From contig JAGNUJ010000023.1 of the NCBI GenBank assembly GCA_017987055.1, forward strand, positions 1-17,160: DNA of 17,160 nucleotides, written 5' to 3'. A program made the translations under genes and the position numbers. The stretch is from Giesbergeria sp. GTDB lineage: Bacteria > Pseudomonadota > Gammaproteobacteria > Burkholderiales > Burkholderiaceae_C. Shown here piece by piece: positions 7,174 through 13,458 of this stretch. Numbering within the stretch: the stretch's first letter is position 1; each line of letters opens with the position of its first letter. The notes beneath the pieces were generated by a model. The model ran no database searches and was not told where the DNA came from. It saw nothing but the letters and a program-made list of their open reading frames with translations.

Positions 7174-8177
7174 TTTCTTCAAGCCGCAACGGCTTTAACC
7201 ACCCGATTTCCAGTGAAATCACCCCGCTCAGCGTCTACCAAGACCGCCGCGCCATCTTGCGCTTGGCCGCTGGTGGTGCCATCGGCACGGCGCTGGCCGG
7301 CTGGGCGGGCGGACAAGCCGGCCACGGCGCAGCTGCGGCGCTAGAGCGCCCCGGCAAGCTGGCCGCGCTGGTGGGTGCCGCATCTCAGGTGCCCGGTGCC
7401 ACCACCATGGAAAAGCTGACCTCGTACCAAGACGCCACCAGCTACAACAATTTTTACGAGTTCGGCACCGATAAATCCGACCCGGCGCGCAACGCGCACA
7501 CGTTGAAAACCGACGGCTGGAAAATCGAGATTGAAGGCTTGGTCAAAAAGCCCGGTGCTTACACACTGGAAGACCTGCTCAAACTCAGCGCGCAAGAAGA
7601 GCGCATTTACCGCCTGCGCTGCGTCGAAGGCTGGTCGATGGTGATTCCGTGGGTCGGCTACTCGCTCTCGGCGTTGATTAAGCGCGTCGAGCCGCTGGGC
7701 AGCGCCAAATATGTCGAGTTTTTTACGCTGGCCGACAAAGCGACGATGCCGTTTGTCGGCTCGCGCGTGCTGGACTGGCCGTACACCGAGGGCCTGCGTA
7801 TGGACGAGGCGATGCACCCGCTGACGCTGCTGAGCTTTGGCATGTACGGCGAAGTTTTACCGAAGCAAAACGGCGCACCCGTGCGCTTGGTAGTGCCGTG
7901 GAAATATGGCTACAAAAGCGCTAAAAGCATCGTCAAAATCCGCTTCACCGACAAAGAGCCGGCAACCGCGTGGAACAAAGCGGCGCGCAACGAATACGGC
8001 TTTTATTCCAATGTCAACCCCAACGTCGATCACCCGCGCTGGAGCCAAGCCACCGAGCGGCGCATTGGCGAAGACGGCGGCCTGTTCGCGCGCAAACGCA
8101 AAACGCTGATTTTCAACGGCTACGAGGCGCAAGTCGGCCAGTTGTACGCCGGCATGGATTTGAAAAAGTTTTATTGA
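7167..8177 (+). CDS. msrP: Protein-methionine-sulfoxide reductase catalytic subunit MsrP (YedY)
   Basis: MsrP is a periplasmic molybdopterin enzyme that reduces methionine sulfoxide in envelope proteins, with electrons from MsrQ. The 336-residue precursor is close to the E. coli length (334). C152 in [12 protein letters not shown] is the expected molybdenum-ligand cysteine in the most conserved block of the family. The N-terminus has a twin arginine (R27-R28 in [12 protein letters not shown]) followed by a weakly hydrophobic, Ala/Gly-rich stretch, as needed for Tat export of a cofactor-loaded protein; it departs from the S/T-RRxFLK consensus. GGAG at 7156-7159 is a good ribosome binding site 7 bp before the ATG. 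msrQ follows after 6 bp. The upstream gap has unusual inverted repeats but no strong promoter that I can see. Confidence 0.95.
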   Translation: MLISSSRNGFNHPISSEITPLSVYQDRRAILRLAAGGAIGTALAGWAGGQAGHGAAAALERPGKLAALVGAASQVPGATTMEKLTSYQDATSYNNFYEFGTDKSDPARNAHTLKTDGWKIEIEGLVKKPGAYTLEDLLKLSAQEERIYRLRCVEGWSMVIPWVGYSLSALIKRVEPLGSAKYVEFFTLADKATMPFVGSRVLDWPYTEGLRMDEAMHPLTLLSFGMYGEVLPKQNGAPVRLVVPWKYGYKSAKSIVKIRFTDKEPATAWNKAARNEYGFYSNVNPNVDHPRWSQATERRIGEDGGLFARKRKTLIFNGYEAQVGQLYAGMDLKKFY

Positions 8178-8183
8178 GCCGCG

Positions 8184-8813
8184 ATGTCTTTGAAAAGCGC
8201 ACTGCTGCACCCCGGCGCTAAACCCGTCGTTTTCATGCTGGCGCTGCTGCCGTTTGCGTGGCTGTTCTACGCCGCTGCCAGCGACCAGTTGGGCGCCAAC
8301 CCGGCGGAGGCGTTGATTCGCTCGCTGGGCGATTGGACACTGCGCTTTTTGTGTCTCGCGCTGGCCATCACCCCGCTGCGGGTGCTGACGCAGACGCCAG
8401 CGCTGGCGCGTTTTCGGCGCATGGTCGGGCTGTTTGTGTTTTTCTACGCCGTGCTGCACCTGCTGGGCTACGCAGTGTTTGACATGGAGCTCGATGTCGG
8501 CGAGATGCTGCTGGACGTGGTCAAGCGGCCCTTTATTTTGGTCGGCACTTTGGCGCTGTTGCTGCTGGCGCTGCTGGCGGCCACGTCGTTTAACCGCGCC
8601 ATGCGCTGGTTGGGTGGGGCGCGCTGGCGCAATTTGCACCGCTCGGTGTATGGGGTGGCGGCGCTGTCGCTGCTGCATTTTTTCTGGATGCGCGCCGGTA
8701 AAAACGACTTTGCTGAGGTGGCGGTATACGCCGCTATCTTGGCGCTGCTGCTGGGCTGGCGCGTGCAACAAGCATTGAAAAAGCGCCAACGCAGCCAGCA
8801 CGTTGGCGCTTAA
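8184..8813 (+). CDS. msrQ: MsrQ (YedZ), haem-binding membrane subunit of the MsrPQ system
   Basis: MsrQ passes electrons from the quinone pool or a cytosolic flavin donor across the inner membrane to MsrP. The 209-residue protein is largely hydrophobic with about six membrane segments, as in the ferric reductase-like YedZ family. Candidate haem-ligand histidines match the E. coli spacing almost exactly: H92 (VLHLLGY), H152 (LHRSVYG) and H165 (LLHFFW). It starts 6 bp after the msrP stop with no distinct Shine-Dalgarno, which suggests coupled translation. Its last codons and stop lie within a perfect 11-bp inverted repeat that looks like the terminator of the opposing lysA transcript. The basic C-terminal tail (KKRQRSQHVGA) is partly dictated by that repeat. 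Confidence 0.94.
   Translation: MSLKSALLHPGAKPVVFMLALLPFAWLFYAAASDQLGANPAEALIRSLGDWTLRFLCLALAITPLRVLTQTPALARFRRMVGLFVFFYAVLHLLGYAVFDMELDVGEMLLDVVKRPFILVGTLALLLLALLAATSFNRAMRWLGGARWRNLHRSVYGVAALSLLHFFWMRAGKNDFAEVAVYAAILALLLGWRVQQALKKRQRSQHVGA
8778..8811 (-). terminator. Intrinsic terminator for lysA, embedded in the 3' end of msrQ
   Basis: AAGCGCCAACG (8781-8791) is the exact reverse complement of CGTTGGCGCTT (8801-8811), giving an 11-bp stem with a 9-base loop. Read on the minus strand, the stem runs straight into a five-U run (8782-8778). This is 112 bp past the lysA stop and inside the msrQ coding end. On the plus strand no U-run follows, so it should act mainly on leftward transcription. 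Confidence 0.75.
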
Positions 8814-8827
8814 ATCAGTGGCTACTT

Positions 8828-8875
8828 GCTATCTAATAAATAGCTGCTAGCGCACGTATCTAAAGGGCTAGAGGC
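8828..8875 (-). repeat. Dispersed intergenic repeat, copy 2, in the msrQ/lysA convergent gap
   Basis: Bases 8851-8875 are, in reverse complement, the same as 1862-1886 with one mismatch. This copy includes TAGCTGCTAGCGC (8841-8853) and a short GCTAT/ATAGC hairpin (8828-8832 with 8840-8844), the counterpart of the longer hairpin in copy 1. It is again placed between two converging genes. It is inverted relative to copy 1. Confidence 0.7.
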
Positions 8876-8903
8876 TGATTTGACTATAAATTAGCCGGTT
8901 TTT
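8873..8903 (+). terminator. Candidate rightward terminator for msrPQ
   Basis: GGCTGATTT (8873-8881) pairs with AAATTAGCC (8888-8896), one pair being G-U, around GACTAT. GG and then TTTTT (8899-8903) follow. The stem is AT-rich at its top, so strength is moderate. Its first bases overlap the end of the dispersed repeat, so the repeat may supply part of the terminator. Confidence 0.45.
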
Positions 8904-8923
8904 AGCCCATTTTTAGTGCCATT

Positions 8924-10201
8924 TCAGCGCAATGTCTCGCCCCGGAAGGTGTCGGCCGGCGTTTCGCGCTGGCGAATCACATCCGCTTGCGTGCCGCTGA
9001 CCAGCACTTCGGCCGCCCGCCCGCGCGTGTTGTAGTTGCTGGCCATCGACATGCAGTACGCACCCGCTGACAGCACCGCCAGCCGGTCGCCCGGCTGCAC
9101 CGCCAAGCTGCGCTCGCGGCCAATCCAGTCACCGCTTTCGCAGATCGGGCCGACGACGTCGTAGGTTTGGGCTGGCTGATCGGCGCGCACTTGCAGCGGC
9201 GCAATCGCGTGGAATGCTTGGTACATCGCCGGGCGCGGCAGGTCGTTCATGGCGGCATCGACGATGCAGAAGTTCTTTGCTTCGCCGGGTTTGAGGTACA
9301 GCACCTGCGTCACGCACAGGCCGGCGTTGCCGACCAGCGAGCGTCCCGGCTCGATGATGAATTGGCGCTCGCCAAAACCGCGTGCGTCGATTTTGGCCAG
9401 CAACTGCGCCCACAGCGCATCGGCGGCGGGCGGCGTGTCGCCGTTGTAGTTGATGCCCAAGCCGCCGCCAAAGTCGATGTGGTGGATGGGAATGCCGGCC
9501 GCTTCAATGCTTTCGACCAAGTCGAGCACGCGGTCGGTAGCGTCCAAGTACGGCGTAGCTTCGGTGATTTGCGAGCCGATATGGCAGTCAATGCCGACCA
9601 CGCGCAGGCCGGGCAAGCTGGCGGCGCGCTGGTATACGGCCAGCGTGCGCTCATGGGCAATGCCGAATTTATTGCCCTTTAGCCCAGTCGAGATGTAGGG
9701 GTGGGTTTTGGCGTCGACATTTGGGTTGACGCGGATGCTGACTGGCGCGATGTGGCCGGCAGCGGTAGCGACGGCGCTGAGTTCTTCCAGCTCGGCTTCG
9801 CTCTCGACGTTGAAGCACAAGATGCCGGCTTCGAGCGCTTGCAGCATCTCAGCGCGGGTTTTGCCGACGCCCGAAAAAATCACCTTGCCCGCGTCGCCGC
9901 CGGCGGCCAATACGCGCTCCAACTCGCCGCCGGAGACGATGTCAAAGCCACAGCCTTGCTCGGCAAAAAATTGCAGTATCGCCAGCGATGAGTTGGCCTT
10001 CATGGCGTAGCAGACGTGCAGCTTGCGCCCGGCAAAGCCGCGCTGGTAGGCGGCAAGTGCGTCTTGCATGGCGGCTTGCGAATAGACAAACAGCGGTGTG
10101 CCGTGGGCTTGCGCCAAATCATCGACGCGCACGCCTTCGATGTGCAGCGCGCTGCCTTGGTAGGCAATGTGGGGGTGGCCGGGGAGGGTTGCGTGGGTCA
10201 T
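8924..10201 (-). CDS. lysA: Diaminopimelate decarboxylase LysA
   Basis: LysA decarboxylates meso-diaminopimelate to lysine, the last step of the pathway, using PLP in the cytosol. The 425-residue protein is of the usual length. K68 in CYAMKAN is the PLP Schiff-base lysine. Other sites are HIGSQ (207-211), the phosphate-binding glycines GGGLG (245-249), EPGR (284-287) and the active-site CESGD (354-358) with C354 from the C-terminal barrel; Y382 (AGAYCMSMASNYN) lies in the substrate pocket. The ATG at 10201 overlaps the lptM stop as ATGA, so it is probably translated from the lptM transcript. The likely terminator lies 112 bp downstream, inside msrQ on the other strand. No lysine riboswitch or attenuator is visible upstream, and there is little room for one. 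Confidence 0.97.
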   Translation of the reverse strand: MTHATLPGHPHIAYQGSALHIEGVRVDDLAQAHGTPLFVYSQAAMQDALAAYQRGFAGRKLHVCYAMKANSSLAILQFFAEQGCGFDIVSGGELERVLAAGGDAGKVIFSGVGKTRAEMLQALEAGILCFNVESEAELEELSAVATAAGHIAPVSIRVNPNVDAKTHPYISTGLKGNKFGIAHERTLAVYQRAASLPGLRVVGIDCHIGSQITEATPYLDATDRVLDLVESIEAAGIPIHHIDFGGGLGINYNGDTPPAADALWAQLLAKIDARGFGERQFIIEPGRSLVGNAGLCVTQVLYLKPGEAKNFCIVDAAMNDLPRPAMYQAFHAIAPLQVRADQPAQTYDVVGPICESGDWIGRERSLAVQPGDRLAVLSAGAYCMSMASNYNTRGRAAEVLVSGTQADVIRQRETPADTFRGETLR

Positions 10202-10395
10202 GGTGTGGTGCGCGGGGCAGAGGGGGAAGGGGTTTGCAGTACGGCTGGGGTCAAGGTTTGCGCTAGCGTGGCTGGCTGGCCGGCACTGGCGTCAGTGGGC
10301 AAAAAAAGTGGCCCACGCTGGCCACAAGCACACAGCACTGCCACGCTGGCGGCAAGGGCACTGTGTCTGGCTAGAATTTGAAGAGCTTTCAACAT
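10198..10395 (-). CDS. lptM: Small LptM-like (YifL) outer membrane lipoprotein
   Basis: This 65-residue protein has a short signal peptide and a lipobox ending LCAC at C24, followed by GQRGPLFLP, the CGQ(K/R)GPL signature of the YifL family. In E. coli this protein, now LptM, binds and helps mature the LptD-LptE LPS translocon. After the signature comes a low-complexity Pro/Thr/Ala tail, as is usual. The order lptM then a DAP/lysine gene, with cyaY divergent, mirrors E. coli (cyaY, lptM, dapF), here with lysA in place of dapF. The ATG lies 14 bp from the cyaY start; there is no Shine-Dalgarno, and a TACAAT only 8 bp upstream suggests a near-leaderless message. Confidence 0.85.
   Translation of the reverse strand: MLKALQILARHSALAASVAVLCACGQRGPLFLPTDASAGQPATLAQTLTPAVLQTPSPSAPRTTP
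10372..10377 (+). promoter_or_regulatory. Candidate -10 element for cyaY inside lptM
   Basis: TAGAAT lies 32 bp before the cyaY ATG and within the lptM coding sequence on the other strand. No good -35 is seen 16-18 bp upstream. Since only 14 bp separate the two start codons, the cyaY promoter must overlap lptM in any case. Confidence 0.3.
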
Positions 10396-10403
10396 ATAGA
10401 TAA

Positions 10404-10409
10404 ATTGTA
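10404..10409 (-). promoter_or_regulatory. Candidate -10 element for lptM-lysA
   Basis: On the minus strand these bases read TACAAT, one base from the sigma-70 consensus. The lptM ATG begins 8 bp beyond its downstream edge, so transcription starting at the usual 6-8 bp would give a leader of 0-3 nt. The -35 region would fall inside cyaY codons 4-8 and is poor (TCCATA at 17 bp). Confidence 0.35.
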
Positions 10410-10757
10410 ATGACCGATCTTGAATTTATGGACCGCGCCGAGCAGTTGCTCCTCGCCGTCGAGCAGTGCTGCGACCGCATCAATGACAGCACCGATGCCG
10501 ATGTGGACAGCCAGCGCTCAGGCGGGATGATTACGCTGACGTTTCCCAACCGCACGCAGATCATCATTAACCAGCAAAAACCGCTGCACGAGATTTGGAT
10601 GGCTGCCAAGTCGGGTGGCTACCACTACAAGTTTGAGGTGGCTGATGGCGCTGGCACGGGTCAATGGATGGACACCAAAGGCGCAGGTGAGTTTTTTGCC
10701 CACCTGAGCCGTGATGCGTCCGCGCAATCGGGTTTGGCGCTGCAGTTCAGCGCCTGA
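10410..10757 (+). CDS. cyaY: Frataxin homologue CyaY, iron-sulfur cluster assembly regulator
   Basis: CyaY binds iron and modulates the IscS-IscU cluster assembly machine in the cytosol. The 115-residue protein is of frataxin size (E. coli 106). It has the acidic first helix ([14 protein letters not shown]) and the family core: [10 protein letters not shown], then [20 protein letters not shown] and YHYKF. The gene is divergent from lptM-lysA with 14 bp between start codons and converges on the PBP1A gene with 8 bp between stops. No good Shine-Dalgarno precedes the ATG. Its promoter and its terminator therefore probably both overlap neighbouring genes. Confidence 0.96.
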   Translation: MTDLEFMDRAEQLLLAVEQCCDRINDSTDADVDSQRSGGMITLTFPNRTQIIINQQKPLHEIWMAAKSGGYHYKFEVADGAGTGQWMDTKGAGEFFAHLSRDASAQSGLALQFSA

Positions 10758-10767
10758 GCGGTTTTTT
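10736..10767 (+). terminator. Candidate cyaY terminator overlapping both stop codons
   Basis: GGCGCTG (10736-10742) and CAGCGCC (10748-10754) form a perfect 7-bp stem with a 5-base loop, directly before the cyaY stop. A run of six T (10762-10767) follows after 7 bases and overlaps the PBP1A stop codon on the other strand. The gap between stem and U-run is longer than in a classic terminator. Confidence 0.4.
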
Positions 10768-13174
10768 AATCGCGGAATAAATCCAAAATGCGCCGGCGCT
10801 CTTCGGGTGCCGGTGCTTCGGGTGAGGCGACTTCAGGCGCTGCGGGGCGACTTTCCATGCCCAAGCTGGACACGCCGCCACCGCCGCCGCGGCTGTATTC
10901 CTCATAGAACCATTCGCCGCCGACGTTGACTACGCCCGGTGGCACGGTCGGCTCCATCACCGGTACGCCCTTGAGCGCGCGCTCCATGAAGCTGATCCAT
11001 ATCGGCAAACTCAGCCCGCCGCCGGTTTCACGGCTGCCTAGGTTGCGCGGTGTGTCGTAACCAATCCAAGTCACGGCAGCAATGGTGGGTTGAAAACCGG
11101 CAAACCAAGCATCCACTGCATCGTTAGTGGTGCCGGTTTTGCCATACAGGTCGGGGCGTTTAAGCGTGGCTTGGGCACGCGCAGCGGTGCCCGAGCGGGT
11201 GACCTCTTGCAAGAGGCTGTTCATGATGAAGGCGTTGCGTGGCTCGATGGCGGGCTGCTGATCGGCCAACACCGGCGGCACGGTTTCAGACAGCACGCGG
11301 CCTTTGTGGTCGGTGACGCGCGTAATCAGCCATGGGTTGACACGGTAGCCACCGTTGGCAAACACCGAATAACCGACCGCTACCTGCATCGGTGTGACCG
11401 AGCCGGCACCCAAAGCCATCGTTAGGTAGGGCGGGTGTTTTTCCGCATCAAAGCCAAAGCGCGTCACCCACTCTTGGCCTTGCTTGGGGCCAACTGCCTG
11501 CAAGAGGCGGATGGAGATCATGTTTTTCGAGCGTGCCAAGCCGCTGCGCATAGTCATTGGGCCGTCGTATTTGCCGTCGTAATTTTTCGGCTCCCACGGC
11601 TGACCGCCGGTGACGCCTGCACTAAAGAACAGTGGCGCATCATTAACCATAGTGGCCGGGGTAAAGCCTTTTTCTAGCGCCGCAGAGTAAATGAATGGCT
11701 TGAAACTTGATCCCGGCTGGCGCCAAGCTTGGGTCGCATGGTTAAACTTGTTTTTGTCAAAATCAAAGCCGCCCACCAGTGCCTTGATGGCACCGCTGCG
11801 CGGGTCAATTGCCACCAACGCACCCTCGACCTCGGGCAGCTGGGTGATTTCCCACGTATTTTTAGCGGTCTTGGAGACACGGATGATTGCGCCGCGGCGC
11901 AGCTTGATGTTAGGCGGCGCTTTGGCGCTCAGCGCAGATTGCGCCGGCTTGAGGCCTTCGCCAGCAATGTCGACGCTATCGCCGTTTTGGCGTACCGCAA
12001 GCACCTTGCGTGGACTGACTTCGAGCACCATGGCTGACATGACATCGCCGTTGTCTGGATGCTCTGCCAGCGCATCATCAATGGCATCTTCTAGCTCGAC
12101 CCCAGAAGCGGGCAGCGTGACAAACTTCTCTGGGCCGCGGTAGTGTTGGCGCCGCTCATAGTCCATGATGCCGCGCCGCAGTGCCTTGTAGGCCGCCTCT
12201 TGCTCGGCGGTATCAAGGGTGGTGTAGACATTCAGGCCGCGCGTATAGGCCTCGTTGCCGTACTGGGCAAAAATCAGTTGGCGTGCCATTTCTGCCACGT
12301 ATTCAGCGTGGACTTGCGCGTTGTTGCTACCGCTGCGGATTTTCAGCTCTTCGGTACGGGCTTGGGCGGCTTGCTCGGGGGTGATGAAGTGGTTGAACTC
12401 CATGCGGTCAATGATGTGCAGTTGGCGCACCCGAGCGCGCTTGGGATTACTGATCGGGTTATAGGCCGAGGGCGCTTTAGGCAAGCCAGCCAGCATGGCC
12501 GCTTCAGCCACTGATACCGATTTCAATGGCTTGCCAAAGTACGCCTCAGAGGCAGCAGAGAAACCATAAGCGCGGTTGCCAAGATAAATCTGATTCATGT
12601 AAATTTCAAGAATCTGATTTTTAGATAGCAAATGCTCCAGTTTAAAAGTTAGTAATATTTCGTAAATTTTTCGGGTAAATGTTTTCTCTGAAGACAGATA
12701 TACATTGCGCGCCACCTGCATGGTGATGGTGGATGCTCCTTGGCTTTTGACGCGCCCTAAGTTGGCTAAAGCAGCGCGCACCATGCCCTTGTAATCGACA
12801 CCGCCATGCTCAAAAAATCGCGTGTCTTCAATGGCCAATACGGCGTTTTTCATCACATCGGGAATGTCTTCAATCGGCGTTAAATTGCGCCGCTCTTCGC
12901 CAAACTCACCCATCAGCGCACCGTCTGCGGCATACACCCGCAGCGGCAGCTTGGGACGGTAGTCAGCCAGATCAGAAATATCAGGCAAATTGGGGTAGGC
13001 CATAGCCAGTGCTACCGCAATGATCAGCGCCAGCGCCGCAGCACCGGCCGCAATCAGGCCGACGAGCCACGCCACGATGCGCACAAGTATGCGCAGCAAA
13101 GAGGGGCGTTTGGTGGGGGAAGAAGAATCAGCAGGGCTGGACGTGGACGATGGGGACTGGGCTGGGCGCGGCAT
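10766..13174 (-). CDS. mrcA: Bifunctional penicillin-binding protein 1A (transglycosylase/transpeptidase)
   Basis: PBP1A polymerises and cross-links peptidoglycan at the outer face of the inner membrane. The 802-residue protein has a Ser/Pro-rich cytoplasmic head, one membrane anchor (about 27-58), and a GT51 transglycosylase domain with EDTRFFEH (E116 catalytic), GASTITMQ (146-153) and YMNQIYLG (192-199). An OB-like linker follows (about 330-445), then the transpeptidase domain with SxxK (S489-S490-F491-K492), SxN (S549-K550-N551) and KTGT (679-682). All catalytic motifs are intact. The ATG at 13174 has GGAG 4-5 bp upstream and a good promoter 27 bp away. The gene is divergent from pilM, as mrcA/ponA is in many proteobacteria. 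The stretch 12601-12700 within the GT domain is strikingly AT-rich although the protein there is conserved. Confidence 0.97.
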   Translation of the reverse strand: MPRPAQSPSSTSSPADSSSPTKRPSLLRILVRIVAWLVGLIAAGAAALALIIAVALAMAYPNLPDISDLADYRPKLPLRVYAADGALMGEFGEERRNLTPIEDIPDVMKNAVLAIEDTRFFEHGGVDYKGMVRAALANLGRVKSQGASTITMQVARNVYLSSEKTFTRKIYEILLTFKLEHLLSKNQILEIYMNQIYLGNRAYGFSAASEAYFGKPLKSVSVAEAAMLAGLPKAPSAYNPISNPKRARVRQLHIIDRMEFNHFITPEQAAQARTEELKIRSGSNNAQVHAEYVAEMARQLIFAQYGNEAYTRGLNVYTTLDTAEQEAAYKALRRGIMDYERRQHYRGPEKFVTLPASGVELEDAIDDALAEHPDNGDVMSAMVLEVSPRKVLAVRQNGDSVDIAGEGLKPAQSALSAKAPPNIKLRRGAIIRVSKTAKNTWEITQLPEVEGALVAIDPRSGAIKALVGGFDFDKNKFNHATQAWRQPGSSFKPFIYSAALEKGFTPATMVNDAPLFFSAGVTGGQPWEPKNYDGKYDGPMTMRSGLARSKNMISIRLLQAVGPKQGQEWVTRFGFDAEKHPPYLTMALGAGSVTPMQVAVGYSVFANGGYRVNPWLITRVTDHKGRVLSETVPPVLADQQPAIEPRNAFIMNSLLQEVTRSGTAARAQATLKRPDLYGKTGTTNDAVDAWFAGFQPTIAAVTWIGYDTPRNLGSRETGGGLSLPIWISFMERALKGVPVMEPTVPPGVVNVGGEWFYEEYSRGGGGGVSSLGMESRPAAPEVASPEAPAPEERRRILDLFRD
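12601..12700 (-). other. AT-rich, rare-codon island in the PBP1A transglycosylase domain
   Basis: Only 27 of these 100 bases are G or C, in a gene that is otherwise GC-rich. It encodes about residues 159-191 (from YLSSEKTFTRK to NQILEIY), using ATA, TTA, CTA twice, CGA, ACA, TCA and TCT, codons that are scarce elsewhere in the window. The frame is intact and the amino acids fit the family. Confidence 0.7.
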
Positions 13175-13200
13175 ATCGCTCCGGATTGAAATGAGCGGCC

Positions 13201-13228
13201 ATTATAAAAATGGCATTGCTATTTTCAG
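13201..13228 (-). promoter_or_regulatory. Sigma-70 promoter of the PBP1A gene, with a dyad in its spacer
   Basis: On the minus strand CTGAAA (13228-13223) and a perfect TATAAT (13206-13201) are 16 bp apart, and the -10 ends 27 bp before the PBP1A ATG. The spacer is filled by an imperfect palindrome, AAAATAGC-aat-GCCATTTT (13225-13207), whose arms differ from perfect symmetry at one position. This could be an operator or chance symmetry of AT-rich sequence. Confidence 0.6.
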
Positions 13229-13289
13229 CTAAGGGGGATCAGGGAATCGCTATCGGGGCGTAAAAATAGCCAGATAAGAGAGAAAGAAG

Positions 13290-13421
13290 ATGGTAAATGG
13301 TGTTAGGCGGCTTAAAGCAAGCAGCTTAACGTCGGCTTTTGACAACGCCAAAAGCGCCTGGCTGCCGGAAAACGCTTTGCTGCGGAAGTATCTTACTGAT
13401 AGCATCCGTGCCAAATGTTAA
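13290..13421 (+). CDS. Possible 43-residue small protein between the PBP1A gene and pilM
   Basis: An ATG at 13290 follows a purine-rich stretch AGAGAGAAAGAAG, and the frame runs 43 codons to a TAA at 13419-13421, 37 bp before the pilM start. The peptide begins MVNGVRRLKASS, is basic (several Arg/Lys), and has a possible amphipathic helix around SAWLPENALLRKYLTDSI. I recognise no family. Its first codons include rare ones such as AGG. It fills most of the otherwise empty 284-bp divergent gap. It may be only a chance frame in the pilM leader. Confidence 0.2.
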   Translation: MVNGVRRLKASSLTSAFDNAKSAWLPENALLRKYLTDSIRAKC

Positions 13422-13445
13422 GTTTTGTCGTGTAACTCTGACAAT

Positions 13446-13453
13446 AAAAGGGG
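13446..13453 (+). promoter_or_regulatory. Ribosome binding site that fixes the pilM start at a TTG
   Basis: AAAAGGGG ends 5 bp before the TTG at 13459. The frame is open upstream as far as a TTG at 13339, but that extension has no ribosome binding site, while PilM proteins begin just before the GSLF block. An in-frame GTG at 13468 is the alternative. Confidence 0.6.
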
Positions 13454-13458
13454 CTATT

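Noticed and set aside
7857..8801. Long open frame (314 codons) antisense to msrP/msrQ
   Set aside because: Gln/Arg/His-rich mirror of two well-supported genes; no start-site or domain evidence.
13339..13344. Perfect TTGACA before pilM
   Set aside because: No -10-like sequence at 15-19 bp downstream; the bases belong to a small hairpin and the possible 43-codon frame.
13367..13380. Sigma-54-like -24/-12 element (GG, 10 bases, GC within CCGG...TTTGCT) before pilM
   Set aside because: Spacing is right and TTTGCT fits, but the CAC block after GG is missing, and pilM operons are not known to me as sigma-54 dependent. Chance match likely.
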